A stretch of 64,000 nt of DNA from Phocoena phocoena (taxonomy: Eukaryota; Chordata; Mammalia; Artiodactyla; Phocoenidae). Of this stretch, positions 37,228 through 49,448 are shown piece after piece (the stretch's first letter is position 1; the number at the start of each line of letters is the position of its first letter). The translations under genes and the position numbers were made by a program. The notes under the pieces were generated by a model. The model did not search any database. It had not been told where the DNA came from and was given only the letters and a program-made list of their open reading frames with translations. The DNA is taken from NCBI RefSeq assembly GCF_963924675.1, contig NC_089222.1:1116001-1180000 (forward strand). The letters run 5' to 3'.

Positions 37228-38973
37228 ACAGTGAAATAGAGAGCAATTCTTAAATAATTCACTCAGGGCATGTGATGCAACCGGGATTGACCACATCTAC
37301 ACCCAGAGCTGGTTGAGACATAAGGCTGGACACTTCAGGCTGATAGCATTGGTGAGTTTCGGTGAGCAAATGCAGACCCTTTGAAGTCATACTGCATGGT
37401 ACCCATTCCATGGGTCCCAACTCTCCAGGTTCAAGGCATTCTTCCTCCAGCTAAAACATGCATGGGAAACCCAGAGTATCGTCCACCGTGTGATTGGGAA
37501 ACGATTTAAAATGCATCTCAGTTTTCGTATCCTGGTCCTCGGGTTCACCATTCCAGATGCTTTACTAACACTCTCCCCGATTGGAGAGTCAGTGCATTTA
37601 ACCTCCTCTTTGGCACAGCTTGCAATTTCTGTGCAAGATGAACAGGAATAGGGAGAACCAATGAGAGACTAGCTGTAGGTGTCTGCACGGGCAAATGTAA
37701 CGCTCATTGCCGCCCAGAAAGAGGAATTAAACAAAGGCTCAGTGTGCCCTGCTGGTAACAGATTAGGGCCTGAAGCAATCCTGCGGTTTTCTGCCCGGCT
37801 CACAAGAAAGCGAGTTGAAGAATGGAGCTCAGGGGCACTGTAATTCACAAACCTGCAGAGTTATAAATGACAGCTATCCTCCAAAAATATATTGAAGTAA
37901 GCCTGCGAAAGGGACTTGAAAGCGGGGCAGAGTTTCAGGAAAACAATTGCAGGGGGTAGACTGGAATTGCCCTGAAAGCATAGGAAAAGAGGCAGAACGT
38001 CGACAATGATGCACTTGGCCAAAAAGGGCGTATGCGTTTTTTCCTGAATATATTCAGGAAAAAACGCATACGCCCTTTTTGGCCAAACAAGCAAGCCTGT
38101 AAAGAAAATCTGCACTACAATGAAGTCTCACTGCCCCCCGGGCAAAAGGGCCATCTGAAAAAAGTGTAAAATCCAGAAAGGTAGGACAGGATATGGAGAA
38201 CAGGGAGCCTTGTTATGCTGATTGGCAGGATGTAAATTGCCAGCAGCCACCCTGGAGAAGTGTATGGTGTTTCCTGAAACACGTAAGAAACAAGGCAACA
38301 CAGCCTATGGCACTTCCACTTATGGTCCTATAGCTTACGGAAATTAAAATCAAAAACAGAGAGCCACCCCAAAGTTTGGGACGGCTGTGTTCCCAAGAAG
38401 CTCGTCTACAGTACCAGGTAAATATCCCAGAAAGCAAAAAATGGATAAAGAAGTTGTGGAACGTACGTGCAATGCAATATCACTCAGCAATGAAATCTGT
38501 GTCATCAGGCCCTTAGCGGCATAGTGAGTGGATGCAGGTACGGTGATTCTACGTGAACTACGTCACATAGAAAAAGAAACATCATAAGATATCACTAATA
38601 CACGGAATGTAAACTTGACTACACATGAACTGAATTACAAAACAGAACAGGGTCTCAAATTTAGAAAACCAACTAGTGCTTGCTTATGGGGAAAGGTGCC
38701 TTGGGGTGCTGCATAAAACCAGAGACTGAAATTAGCACAGATAACATTCCATAAGCCAAATATGTAATAGACAAGACCTACTCCTTGCTCAACGAAATGG
38801 ACTCAACACCACATATTCTACGCCAAGAATATACCTGACTAGGAAGAATCTTAAAACCCATGGATATATATGTCTCCGTAAGAGAATCAAGCGTGTGTAC
38901 AGCGGCCGAAACGCAGCAGTGAAAATCCGATAAATCCCATTATCAAAATAAATTTAGAAAACAAAACACAAAG
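37228..38973 (+). repeat. Satellite unit 22
   Basis: 1,746 bp with a perfect palindrome. Gamma haplotype; ORF2 stop at 38610; class A. Confidence 0.92.
38015..38086. repeat. 72-bp perfect palindrome (unit 22)
   Basis: Exact match between both arms. Confidence 0.93.
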
Positions 38974-40720
38974 ACAGTGAAATAGAGAGCAATTCTTAAA
39001 TAATTCACTCAGGGCATGTGATGCAACCGGGATTGACCATATCTACACCCAGAGCTGTTTGAGACATAAGGCTGGACACTTCAGGCTGATAGCATTGGTG
39101 AGTTTCGGTGAGCAAATGCAGACCCTTTGAAGTCATACTGCATGGTACCCATTCCATGGGTCCCAACTCTCCAGGTTCAAGGGATTCTTCCTCCAGCTAA
39201 AACATGCATGGGAAACCCAGAGTATGGTCCACCGTGTGATTGGGAAACGATTTAAAATGCATCTCAGTTTTCGTATCCTGGTCCTCGGGTTCACCATTCC
39301 AGATGCTTTACTAACACTCTCCCCGCTTGGAGAGTCAGTGCCTTTAACCTCCTCTTTGGCACAGCTTGCAATTTCTGTGCAAGATGAACAGGAATAGGGA
39401 GAACCAATGAGAGACTAGCTCTAGGTGTCTGCACGGGCAAATGTAACGCTCATTGCCCACCAGGAAGAGGAATTAAACAAAGGCTCAGTGTGCCCTGCTG
39501 GAAACAGATTAGGGCCTGAAGCAATCCTGCGGTTTTGTGCCCAGGTCACAAGAAAGCGAGTTGAAGAAAGGAGCTCAGGGGCACTGTAATTCACAAACCT
39601 GCAGAGTTATAAATGACAGCTATCTTCCAAAAGTTTATTGAAGTAAGCCTGCGTAGGGGACTTGAACGCGGGGCAGAATTTCAGGAAAACGATTGCAGGG
39701 GGTAGACTGGAATTGCCCTGAAAGCATAGTAAAAGCGGCACTACGTCGACAATGATGCACTTGGCCAAAAAGGGCGTATGCGTTTTTTCCTGAATATATT
39801 CAGGAAAAAACGCATACGCCCTTTTTGGCCAACCAAGCAAGCCTGTAAAGGAAATCTGCACTACAATGAAGTCTCACTGCGCCCCGGGCAAAAGGGCCAA
39901 TTGAAAAAAGTGTAAAATCCAGAAAGGTAGGACAGGATATGGAGAACAGGGAGCCTTGTTATGCTGATTGGCAGGATGTAAATTGCCAGCAGCCACCCTG
40001 GAGAAGTGTATGGTGTTTCCTGAAACAGGTAAGAAACAAGGCAACACAGCCTATGGCACTTCCACTTATGGTCCTATAGCTTACGGAAATTCAAATCAAA
40101 AACAGACAGCCACCCCAATATTTGGGACGGCTGTGTTCACAAGAAGCTCGTCTACAGTATCAGGTAAATATCCCAGAAAGCAAAAAATGGATAAAGAAGT
40201 TGTGGCACGTGCGTACAATGCAATATCACTCAGCAATGAAATCTGTGTCATCAGGCCCGTAGCGGCATAGTGAGTGGATGCAGGTACGGTGATTCTACGT
40301 GAACTACGTCACACAGAAAAAGAAACATCATAAGATATCACTAATACACGGAATGTAAACTTGACTACACATGAACTGAATTACAAAACAGAACAGGGTC
40401 TCAAATTTAGAAAACCAACTAGTGCTTGCTTATGGGGAAAGGTGCCTTGGGGTGCTGCATAAAACCAGAGACTGAAATTAGCACAGATAACTTTCCATAA
40501 GCCAAATATGTAATAGACTAGACCCACTCCTTGCTCAACGAAATGGACCCAACACCACATATTCAACGCCTAGGTATATACCTGACTAGGAAGAATCTTA
40601 AAACCCATGGATATATATGTCTCCGTAAGAGAATCAAGCGTGTGTACAGCGGCATATACGCAGCAGTGAAAATCCGATAAATACCATTATCAAAATAAAT
40701 TTCGAAAACAAAACACAAAG
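38974..40720 (+). repeat. Satellite unit 23
   Basis: 1,747 bp with a perfect palindrome. Alpha haplotype with the gaaattcaaatc change, giving a second copy of the 100-codon shifted frame (39968-40270). ORF2 stop at 40356; class D. Confidence 0.92.
39761..39832. repeat. 72-bp perfect palindrome (unit 23)
   Basis: Exact match between both arms. Confidence 0.93.
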
Positions 40721-42465
40721 ACAGTGAAATAGAGAGCAATTCTTAAATAATTCACTCAGGGCATGTGATGCAACCGGGATTGACCACATCTACACCCAGA
40801 GCTGGTTGAGACATAAGGCTGGACACTTCAGGCTGATAGCATTGGTGAGTTTCGGTGAGCAAATGCAGACCCTTTGAAGTCATACTGCATGGTACCCATT
40901 CCATGGGTCCCAACTCTCCAGGTTCAAGGGATTGTTCCTCCAGCTAAAACATGCACGGGAAACACAGAGTATCGTCCACCGTGTGATTGGGAAACGATTT
41001 AAAATGCATCTCAGTTTCGTATCCTGGTCCTCGTGTTCACCATTCCAGATGCTTTACTAACACTCTCCCCGCTTGGAGAGTCAGTGCCTTTAACCTCCTG
41101 TTTGGCACAGCTTGCAATTTCTGTGCAAGATGAACATGAATAGGGAGAACCAATGAGAGACTAGCTGTAGGTGTCTGCACGGGCAAATGTAACGCTCATT
41201 GCCTACCAGGAAGAGGAATTAAACAAAGGCTCAGTGTGCCCTGCTGGAAACAGATTAGGGCCTGAAGCAATCCTGCGGTTTTGTGCCCAGGTCACAAGAA
41301 AGCGAGTTGAAGAAGGAAATCAGGGGCACTGTAATTCACAAACCTGCAGAGTTATAAATGACAGCTATCTTCCAAAACTACATTGAAGTAAGCCTGCGAA
41401 GGGGACTTGAAAGCGGGGCAGAATTTCAGGTAAACGATTGCAGGGGGTAGACTGGAATTGCCCTGAAAGCATAGGAAAAGAGGCAGAACGTCGACAATGA
41501 TGCACTTGGCCAAAAAGGGCGTATGCGTTTTTTCCTGAATATATTCAGGAAAAAACGCAAACGCCCTTTTTGGCCAACCAAGCAAGCCTGTAAAGGAAAT
41601 CTGCACTACAATGGAATCTCACTGCCCCCCGGGCAAAAGGGCCATCTGAAAAAACTGTAAAATCCAGAAAGGTAGGACAGGATATGAAGAACAGGGAGCC
41701 TTGTTATGCTGATTGGCAGGATGTAAATTGCCAACAGCCACCCTGGAGAAGTGTATGGTGTTTCCTGAAACACGTAAGAAATAAAGCAACACAGCCTATG
41801 GCAATTGCACTTATGGTCCTATTCCTTAGGGAAATTAAAATCAAAAACAGAGAGCCACCCCAAAGTTTGGGACGGCTGTGTTCCCACGAAGCTCGTCTAC
41901 AGTACCAGGTAAATATCCCAGAAAGCAAAAAATGGATAAAGAAGTTGTGGCACGTACGTGCAATGCAGTATCACTCAGCAATGAAATCTGTGTCTTCAGG
42001 CCCGTAGCGGCATAGTGAGTGGATGCAGGTACGGTGATTCTACGTGAACTACGTCACACAGAAAAAGAAACATCATAAGATATCACTAATACACGGAATA
42101 TAAACTTGACTACACATGAACTGAATTACAAAACAGAACAGGGTCTCAAATTTAGAAAACCAACTAGTGCTTGCTTATGGGGAAAGGTGCCTTGGGGTGT
42201 TGCATAAAACCAGAGACTGAAATTAGCACAGATAACTTTCCATAAGCCAAATATGTAATAGAAAAGACCTACTCCTTGCTCAACGAAATGGACCCAACAC
42301 CACATATTCAACGCCTAGGAATATACCTGACTAGGAAGAATCTTAAAACCCATGGATATATATGTCTCCATAAGAGAATCAAGCGAGTGTACAGCGGCCG
42401 AGACGCAGCAGTGAAAATCCGATAAATCCCATTATCAAAATAAATTTCGAAAACAAAACACAAAG
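40721..42465 (+). repeat. Satellite unit 24
   Basis: 1,745 bp. Beta haplotype; ORF2 stop at 42101; class E. It differs from unit 20 at atggaatctc versus atgaaatctc near 41615. Confidence 0.92.
41506..41577. repeat. 72-bp palindrome (unit 24)
   Basis: One mismatch, cgcaaacg. Confidence 0.9.
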
Positions 42466-44209
42466 ACAGTGAAATAGAGAGCATTTCTTAAATAATTCAC
42501 TCAGGGCATGTGATGCAACCGGGATTGACCACATCTACACCCAGAGCTGGTTGAGACATAAGGCTGGACACTTCAGGCTGATAGCATTGGTGAGTTTCGG
42601 TGAGCAAATGCAGACCCTTTGAAGTCATACTGCATGGTACCCATTCCATGGGTCCCAACTCTCCAGGTTCAAGGCATTCTTCCTCCAGCTAAAACATGCA
42701 TGGGAAACCCAGAGTATCGTCCACCGTGTGATTGGGAATCGATTAAAAATGCATCTCAGTTTTCGTATCCTGGTCCTCGGGTTCACCATTCCAGATGCTT
42801 TACTAACACTCTCCCCGCTTGGAGAGTCAGTGCCTTTAACCTCCTGTTTGGCACAGCTTGCAATTTCTGTGCAAGATAAACAGGAATAGGGAGAACCAAT
42901 GAGAGACTAGCTGTAGGTGTCTGCACGGGTAAATGTAACGCTCATTGCCGACCAGGAAGAGGAATTAAACAAAGGCTCAGCGTGCCCTGCTGAAAACAGA
43001 TTAGGGCCTGAAGCAATCCTGCGGTTTTGTGCCCATCTCACAAGAAAGAGAGTTGAAGAAAGTAGCTCAGGGGCACTGTAATTCAAAAACCTGCAGAGTT
43101 ATAAATGACAGCTATCCTCCAAAAATATATTGAAGTAAGCCTGCGAAGGGGACTTGAAAGCGGGGCAGAATTTCAGGAAAACGATTGCAGGGGGTAGACA
43201 GGAATTGCCCTGAAAGCATAGGAAAAGAGGCACAACGTCGACAATGATGCACTTGGCCAAAAGGGCGTATGCGTTTTTTCCTGTATATATTCAGGAAAAA
43301 ACGCATACGCTCATTGGCCAACCAAGCAAGCCTGTAAAGGAAATCTGCACTACAATGAAGTCTCACTGCCCGCCGGGCAAAAGGGCCATCTGAAAAAAGT
43401 GTAAAATCCAGAAAGGTAGGACAGGATATGGAGAACAGGGAGCCTTGTTATGCTGATTGGCAGGGTGTAAATTGTGAACAGCCACCCTGAAGAAGTGTAT
43501 GGTGTTTCCTGAAACACGTAAGAAACAAAGCAACACAGCCTATGGCAGTTCCACTTATGGTCCTGTAGCTTACGGAAATTAAAATCAAAAACAGACAGCC
43601 ACCCCAAAGTTTGGGACGGCTGTGTTCCCAAGAAGCTCGTCTACAGTACCAGGTAAATATCCCAGAAAGCAAAAAATGGATAAAGAAGTTGTGGCACGTA
43701 CGTAAAATGCAATATCACTCAGCAATGAAATCTGTGTCATCAGGCCCGTAGCGGCATAGTGAGTGGATGCAGGTACGGTGATTCTATGTGAATTACGTCA
43801 CACAGAAAAAGAAACATCATAAGATATCACTAATACACGGAATGTAAACTTGACTACACATGAACTGAATTACAAAACAGAACAGGGTCTCAAATTTAGA
43901 AAACCAACTAGTGCTTGCTTATGGGGAAAGGTGCGTTGGGGTGCTGCATAAAACCAGAGACTGAAATTAGCACAGATAACTTTCCATAAGCCAAATATGT
44001 AATAGACAAGACCTACTCCTTGCTCAACGAAATGGACCCAACAACACATATTCAACGCCTAGGAATATACCTGACTAGGAAAAATCTTAAAACCCATGGA
44101 TATATATGTCTCCGTAAGAGAATCAAGCGTGTGTACAGCGGCCGCAACGCAGCAGTGAAAATCTGATAAATCCCATTATCAAAATAAATTTCGAAAACAA
44201 AACACAAAG
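42466..44209 (+). repeat. Satellite unit 25
   Basis: 1,744 bp. 69-bp palindrome. Gamma-prime haplotype; ORF2 stop at 43845; class F with GCGGCCGC at 44138-44145. Near-identity to unit 21 decays from ~43.88 kb. Confidence 0.92.
43253..43321. repeat. 69-bp palindrome (unit 25)
   Basis: Same altered form as in unit 21. Confidence 0.88.
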
Positions 44210-44996
44210 ACAGTGAAATAGAGAGCAATTCTTAAATAATTCACTCAGGGCATGTGATGCAACCGGGATTGACCACATCTACACCCAGAGCTGGTTGAGA
44301 CATAAGGCTGGACACTTCAGGCTGATAGCATTGGTGAGTTTCGGTGAGCAAATGCAGACCCTTTGAAGTCATACTGCATGGTACCCATTCCATGGGTCCC
44401 AACTCTCCAGGTTCAAGGCATTCTTCCTCCAGCTAAAACATGCATGGGAAACCCAGAGTATCGTCCACCGTGTGATTGGGAAACGATTTAAAATGCATCT
44501 CAGTTTTCGTATCCTGGTCCTCGGGTTCACCATTCCAGATGCTTTACTAACACTCTCCCCGATTGGAGAGTCAGTGCATTTAACCTCCTCTTTGGCACAG
44601 CTTGCAATTTCTGTGCAAGATGAACAGGAATAGGGAGAACCAATGAGAGACTAGCTGTAGGTGTCTGCACGGGCAAATGTAACGCTCATTGCCGCCCAGA
44701 AAGAGGAATTAAACAAAGGCTCAGTGTGCCCTGCTGGAAACAGATTAGGGCCTGAAGCAATCCTGCGGTTTTCTGCCCGGCTCACAAGAAAGCGAGTTGA
44801 AGAATGGAGCTCAGGGGCACTGTAATTCACAAACCTGCAGAGTTATAAATGACAGCTATCCTCCAAAAATATATTGAAGTAAGCCTGCGAAGGGGACTTG
44901 AAAGCGGGGCAGAGTTTCAGGAAAACAATTGCAGGGGGTAGACTGGAATTGCCCTGAAAGCATAGGAAAAGAGGCAGAACGACGACAATGATGCAC

Positions 44997-45068
44997 TTGG
45001 ACAAAAAGGGCGTATGCGTTTTTTCCTGAATATATTCAGGAAAAAACGCATACGCCCTTTTTGGCCAA
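44997..45068. repeat. 72-bp palindrome (unit 26)
   Basis: One mismatch at the outer left arm, ttggac for ttggcc. Confidence 0.9.
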
Positions 45069-45509
45069 CCAAGCAAGCCTGTAATGGTAATCTGCACTAC
45101 AATGAAGTCTCACTGCCCCACGGGCAAAAGGGCAATCTGAAAAAAGTGTAAAATCCTGAGAGGTAGGACAGGATATGGAGAACAGGGAGCCTTGTTATGC
45201 TGATTGGCAGGAAGTAAATTGCCAACAGCCACCCTGGAGAAGTGTATGGTGTTTCCTGGAACACGTAAGAAACAAAGCAACACAGCCTATGGCACTTCCA
45301 CTTATGGTCCTATAGTTTACGGAAATTAAAATCAAAAACAGACAGCCACCCCAATATTTGGGACGGCTGTGTTCACAAGAAGCTCGTCTACAGTATCAGG
45401 TAAATATCCCAGAAAGCAAAAAATGGATAAAGGAATTGTGGCACGTACGTACAATGCAATATCACTCAGCAATGAAATCTGTGTCATCAGGCCCGTAGCG
45501 GCATAGTGA

Positions 45510-45698
45510 GTGGATGCAGGTACGGTGATTCTACGTGAACTACGTCACACAGAAAAAGAAACATCATTAGATATCACTAAAACACGGAATGTAAACTTGA
45601 CTACACATGAACCGAATTACAAAACAGAACAGGGTCTCAAATTGAGAAAACCAACTAGTGCTTGCTTATGGGGAAAGGTGCCTTGGGGTGCTGCATAA
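45510..45698 (+). pseudogene. L1 ORF2p extreme C-terminal relic
   Basis: The start of this 62-codon frame (GTVILRELRHTEKE) aligns with the LExIILSEVSQTEKD segment near the end of cetartiodactyl-type L1 ORF2p. It then leaves the L1 frame through a small indel and runs into the 3' UTR relic. A similar frame is open at 48999-49190. It is useful as proof of the L1 origin, not as a gene. Confidence 0.7.
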
Positions 45699-45956
45699 AA
45701 CCAGAGACTGAAATTAGCACAGATAACATTCCATAAGCCAAATATGTAATAGACAAAACCTACTCCTTGCTCAACGAAATGGACTCAACACCACATATTC
45801 AACGCCTAGGAATATACCTGACTAGGAAGAATCTTAAAACCCATGGATATATATGTCTCCGTAAGAGAATCAGGCGTGTGTACAGCGGCCGATACGCAGC
45901 AGTGAAAATCCGATAAATCCCATTATCAAAATAAATTTCGAAAACAAAACACAAAG

Positions 45957-47702
45957 ACAGTGAAATAGAGAGCAATTCTTAAATAATTCACTCAGGGCAT
46001 GTGATGCAACCGGGATTGACCACATCTACACCCAGAGCTGGTTGAGACATAAGACTGGACACTTCAGGCTGATAGCATTGGTGAGTTTCGGTCAGCAAAT
46101 GCAGACCCTTTGAAGTCATACTGCATGGTACCTATTCCATGGGTCCCAACTCTTCAGGTTCAAGGGATTCTTCCTCCAGCTAAAACATGCATGGGAATCC
46201 CACAGTATGGTCCACCGTGTGATTGGGAAACGATTTAAAATGCATCTCAGTTTTCGTATCCTGTTCCTCGGGTTCACCATGCCAGATGCTTTACTAACAC
46301 TCTCCCCGCTTGGAGAGTCAGTGCCTTTAACCTCCTGTTTGGCACAGCTTGCAATTTCTGTGCAAGATGAACAGGAATAGGGAGAACCAATGAGAGACTA
46401 GCTGTAGGTGTCTGCACGGGCAAATGTAACGCTCATTGCCCACCAGGAACAGGAATTAACCAAAGGCTCAGCGTGCCCTGCCGGAAACATATTAGGGCCT
46501 GAAACAATCCTGCGGTTTTGTGCCCAGCTCCCAAGAAAATGAGTTAAAAAAGGAGTTCAGGGGCACTGTAATTCACAAACCTGCAGAGTTATAAATGACA
46601 GCTATCCTCCAAAAATATATTGAAGTAAGCCTGCGAAGGGGACTTGAAAGCGGGGCAGAATTTCAGGAAAACGATTGCAGCGGGTAGACTGGAATTGCCC
46701 TGAAAGCATAGGAAAAGAGGCACAACGTCGACAATGATGCACTTGGCCAAAAAGGGCGTATGCGTTTTATCCTGAATATATTCAGGAAAAAACGCATACG
46801 CCCTTTTTGGCCAACCAAGCAAGCCTGTAAAAGAAATCTGCACTACAATGAAGTCTCACAGCCCCCTGGGCAAAAGGGCCATCTGAAAAAAGTGTAAAAT
46901 CCAGAAAGGTAGGACAGGATATGGAGAACAGGGAGCCTTGTTATGCTGATTGGCAGGATGTAAATTGCCAGCAGCCACCCTGGAGAAGTGTATGGTGTTT
47001 CCTGAAACACGTAAGAAACAAAGCAACACAGCCTATGGCACTTCCACTTATGGTCCTATAGCTTACGGAAATTAAAATCAAAAACAGACAGCCACCCCAA
47101 TATTTGGGACGGCTGTGTTCACAAGAAGCTCGTCTACAGTATCAGGTAAATATCCCAAAAAGCAATAAATGGATAAAGAAGTTGTGGCACGTACGTACAA
47201 TGCAATATCACTCAGCAATGTAATCTGTGTCATCAGGCCCGTAGCGGCATAGTGAGTGGATGCAGGTACGGTGATTCTACGTGAACTACGTCATACAGAA
47301 AAACAAACATCATAAGATATCACTAATACACGGAATGTAAACTTGACTACACATGAACTGAATTACAAAACAGAACAGGGTCTCAAATTTAGAAAACCAA
47401 CTAGTGCTTGCTTATTGGGAAAGGTGCCTTGGGGTGCTGCATAAAACCAGAGACTGAAATTAGCACAGATAACTTTCCATAAGCCAAATATGTAATAGAC
47501 AAGACCTACTCCTTGCTCAACGAAATGGACCCAACACCACATATTCAACGCCTAGGAATATATCTGACTAGGAAGAATCTTAAAACCCATGGATATATAT
47601 GTCTCCGTAAGAGAATCAAGCGTGTGTAGAGCGGCCGAAACGCAGCAGTGAAAATCCGATAAATCCCATTATCAAAATAAATTTCGAAAACAAAACACAA
47701 AG
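45957..47702 (+). repeat. Satellite unit 27
   Basis: 1,746 bp. Similar to units 11 and 14 (ttttatcc palindrome, class C, alpha). ORF2 stop at 47338. Confidence 0.92.
46743..46814. repeat. 72-bp palindrome (unit 27)
   Basis: One mismatch, ttttatcc. Confidence 0.9.
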
Positions 47703-49448
47703 ACAGTGAAATAGAGAGCAATTCTTAAATAATTCACTCAGGGCATGTGATGAAACCGGGATTGACCACATCTACACCCAGAGCTGGTTGAGACATAAGG
47801 CTGGATACTTCAGGTTGATAGCATTGGTGAGTTTCGGTGAGCAAATGCAGACCCTTTGAAGTCATACTGCATGGTACCCATTCCATGGGTCCCAACTCTC
47901 CAGGTTCAAGGGATTCTTCCTCCAGCTAAAACATGCACGGGAAACCCAGAGTATCGTCCACCGTGTGATTGGGAAACGATTTAAAATGCATCTCAGTTTT
48001 CGTATCCTGGTCCTCGGGTTCACCATTCCAGATGCTTTACTAACCCTCTCCCCGCTTGGAGAGTCAGTGCTTTTAACCTCCTCCTTGGCACAGCTTGCAA
48101 TTTCTGTGCAAGATGAACAGGAATAGGGAGAACCAATGAGAGACTAGCTATAGGTGTCTGCACGGGCAAATGTAACGCTCATTTCCCACCAGGAAGAGGA
48201 ATTAACCAAAGGCTCAGCGTGCCCTGCTGGAAACAGATTAGGGCCTGAAGCAATCCTGCGGTTTTGTGCCCAGCTCACAAGAAAGCGACTTGAAGAAAGG
48301 AGCTCAGGGCCAGTGTAATTCACAAACCTGCAGAGTTATAAATGACAGCTATCCTCCCAAAATATATTGAAGTAAGCCTGCGAAGGGGACTTGAACGCGG
48401 GGCAGAATTTCAGGAAAACGATTGCAGGGGGTTGACTGGAATTGCCCTGAAAGCATAGGAAAAGAGGCAGAACGTCGACAATGATGCACTTGGCCGAAAA
48501 GGGCGTATGCGTTTTTTCCTGAATATATTCAGGAAAAAACGCATACGCCCTTTTTGGCCAACCAAGCAAGCCTGTAAAGGAAATCTGCACTACAATGAAG
48601 TCCCACTGCCCCCCGCGCAAAAGGGCCATCTGAAAAAAGTGTAAAATCCAGAAAGGTAGGACAGGATATGGAGAACAGGGAGCCTTGTTATGCTGATTGG
48701 CAGGATGTAAATTGCCAGCAGCCAACCTGGAGAAGTGTATGGTGTTTCCTGAAACACATAAGAAACAAAGCAACACAGCCAATGGCACTTCCACTTATGG
48801 TCTTATAGCTTACGGAAATTAAAATCAAAAACAGACAGCCACCCCAATATTTGGGACGGCTGTGTTCACAAGAAGCTCGTCTACAGTATCAGGTAAATAT
48901 ACCAGAAAGCAAAAAATGGATAAAGAAGTTGGGGCACGTACGTACAATGCAATATCACTCAGCAATGAAATCTGTGTCATCAGGCCCGTAGCGGCATAAT
49001 GAGTGGATGCAGGTACGGTGTTCTACGTGAACTACGTCATACTGAAAAAGAAACATCATATGATATCACTAATACACGGAATGTAAACTTGACTACACAT
49101 GAACTGAATTACAAAACAGAACAGGGTCTCAAATTTAGAAAACCAACTAGTGCTTGCTTATGGGAAAAGGTGCCTAGGGGTGCTGCATAAAACCAGAGAC
49201 TGAAATTAGCACAGATAACTTTCCATAAGCCAAATATGTAATAGACAAGACCTACTCCTTGCTCAACGAAATGGACCCAACACCACATATTCAACGCCTA
49301 GGAATATACCTGACTAGGAAGAATCTTAAAACCCATGGATATATATGTCTCCGTAAGAGAATCAAGCGTGTGTACAGCGGCTGAAACGCAGCAGTGAAAA
49401 TCCGATAAATCCCATTATCAAAATAAATTTCGAAAACAAAACACAAAG
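47703..49448 (+). repeat. Satellite unit 28
   Basis: 1,746 bp. Alpha haplotype; ORF2 stop at 49084; class G from ~49.37 kb (gcggctgaaacg). The left-arm change ggccga in its palindrome recalls unit 12. Confidence 0.92.
48490..48561. repeat. 72-bp palindrome (unit 28)
   Basis: One mismatch, ggccga for ggccaa in the left arm. Confidence 0.9.

Larger units (their letters stand above)
25600..43900 (+). repeat. Higher-order repeat: tetramer (6,982-6,984 bp), ~2.6 copies
   Basis: Four monomer classes recur in order (D, E, F, A). D has gactagacc (26550, 33535, 40517). E has ggggtgttgcat (28231, 35213, 42196). F has aacaacacat and a GCGGCCGC site (30174, 37156, 44138). A has the short ttctacgccaag form (~31832, ~38817). 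The pair ~29.9-36.9 kb and ~36.9-43.9 kb differs at only a few bases by eye, for example a G/A near 30379/37361 and near 34634/41615. The older first copy differs more. Confidence 0.85.
44210..45956 (+). repeat. Satellite unit 26 (tetramer to trimer-class switch)
   Basis: 1,747 bp. The left part resembles units 18 and 22 (cccgattggag, gccgcccag). After the palindrome it has alpha with private changes (aatcctgagagg) and a class B 3' UTR. ORF2 stop at 45592; open terminal ORF2 relic at 45510-45698. Confidence 0.92.
44997..48300 (+). repeat. Trimer-class monomers (B, C) reappearing right of the tetramer block
   Basis: The landmark at 45617 has the class B variants (accgaa, caaattgagaaaa, gacaaaacc), and the next unit has class C gtgtagagcgg near 47626. 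The palindrome at 46743 shares the ttttatcc change with those at 18812 and 24049. The tetramer block therefore sits between stretches of the trimer family. Confidence 0.65.

Noticed and set aside
29900..43870. Assembly duplication as the main explanation for the near-identical 6,982-bp blocks
   Set aside because: Not excluded, but scattered single-base differences and the third, more divergent copies on both sides favour a real tandem duplication. Read depth is needed to decide.
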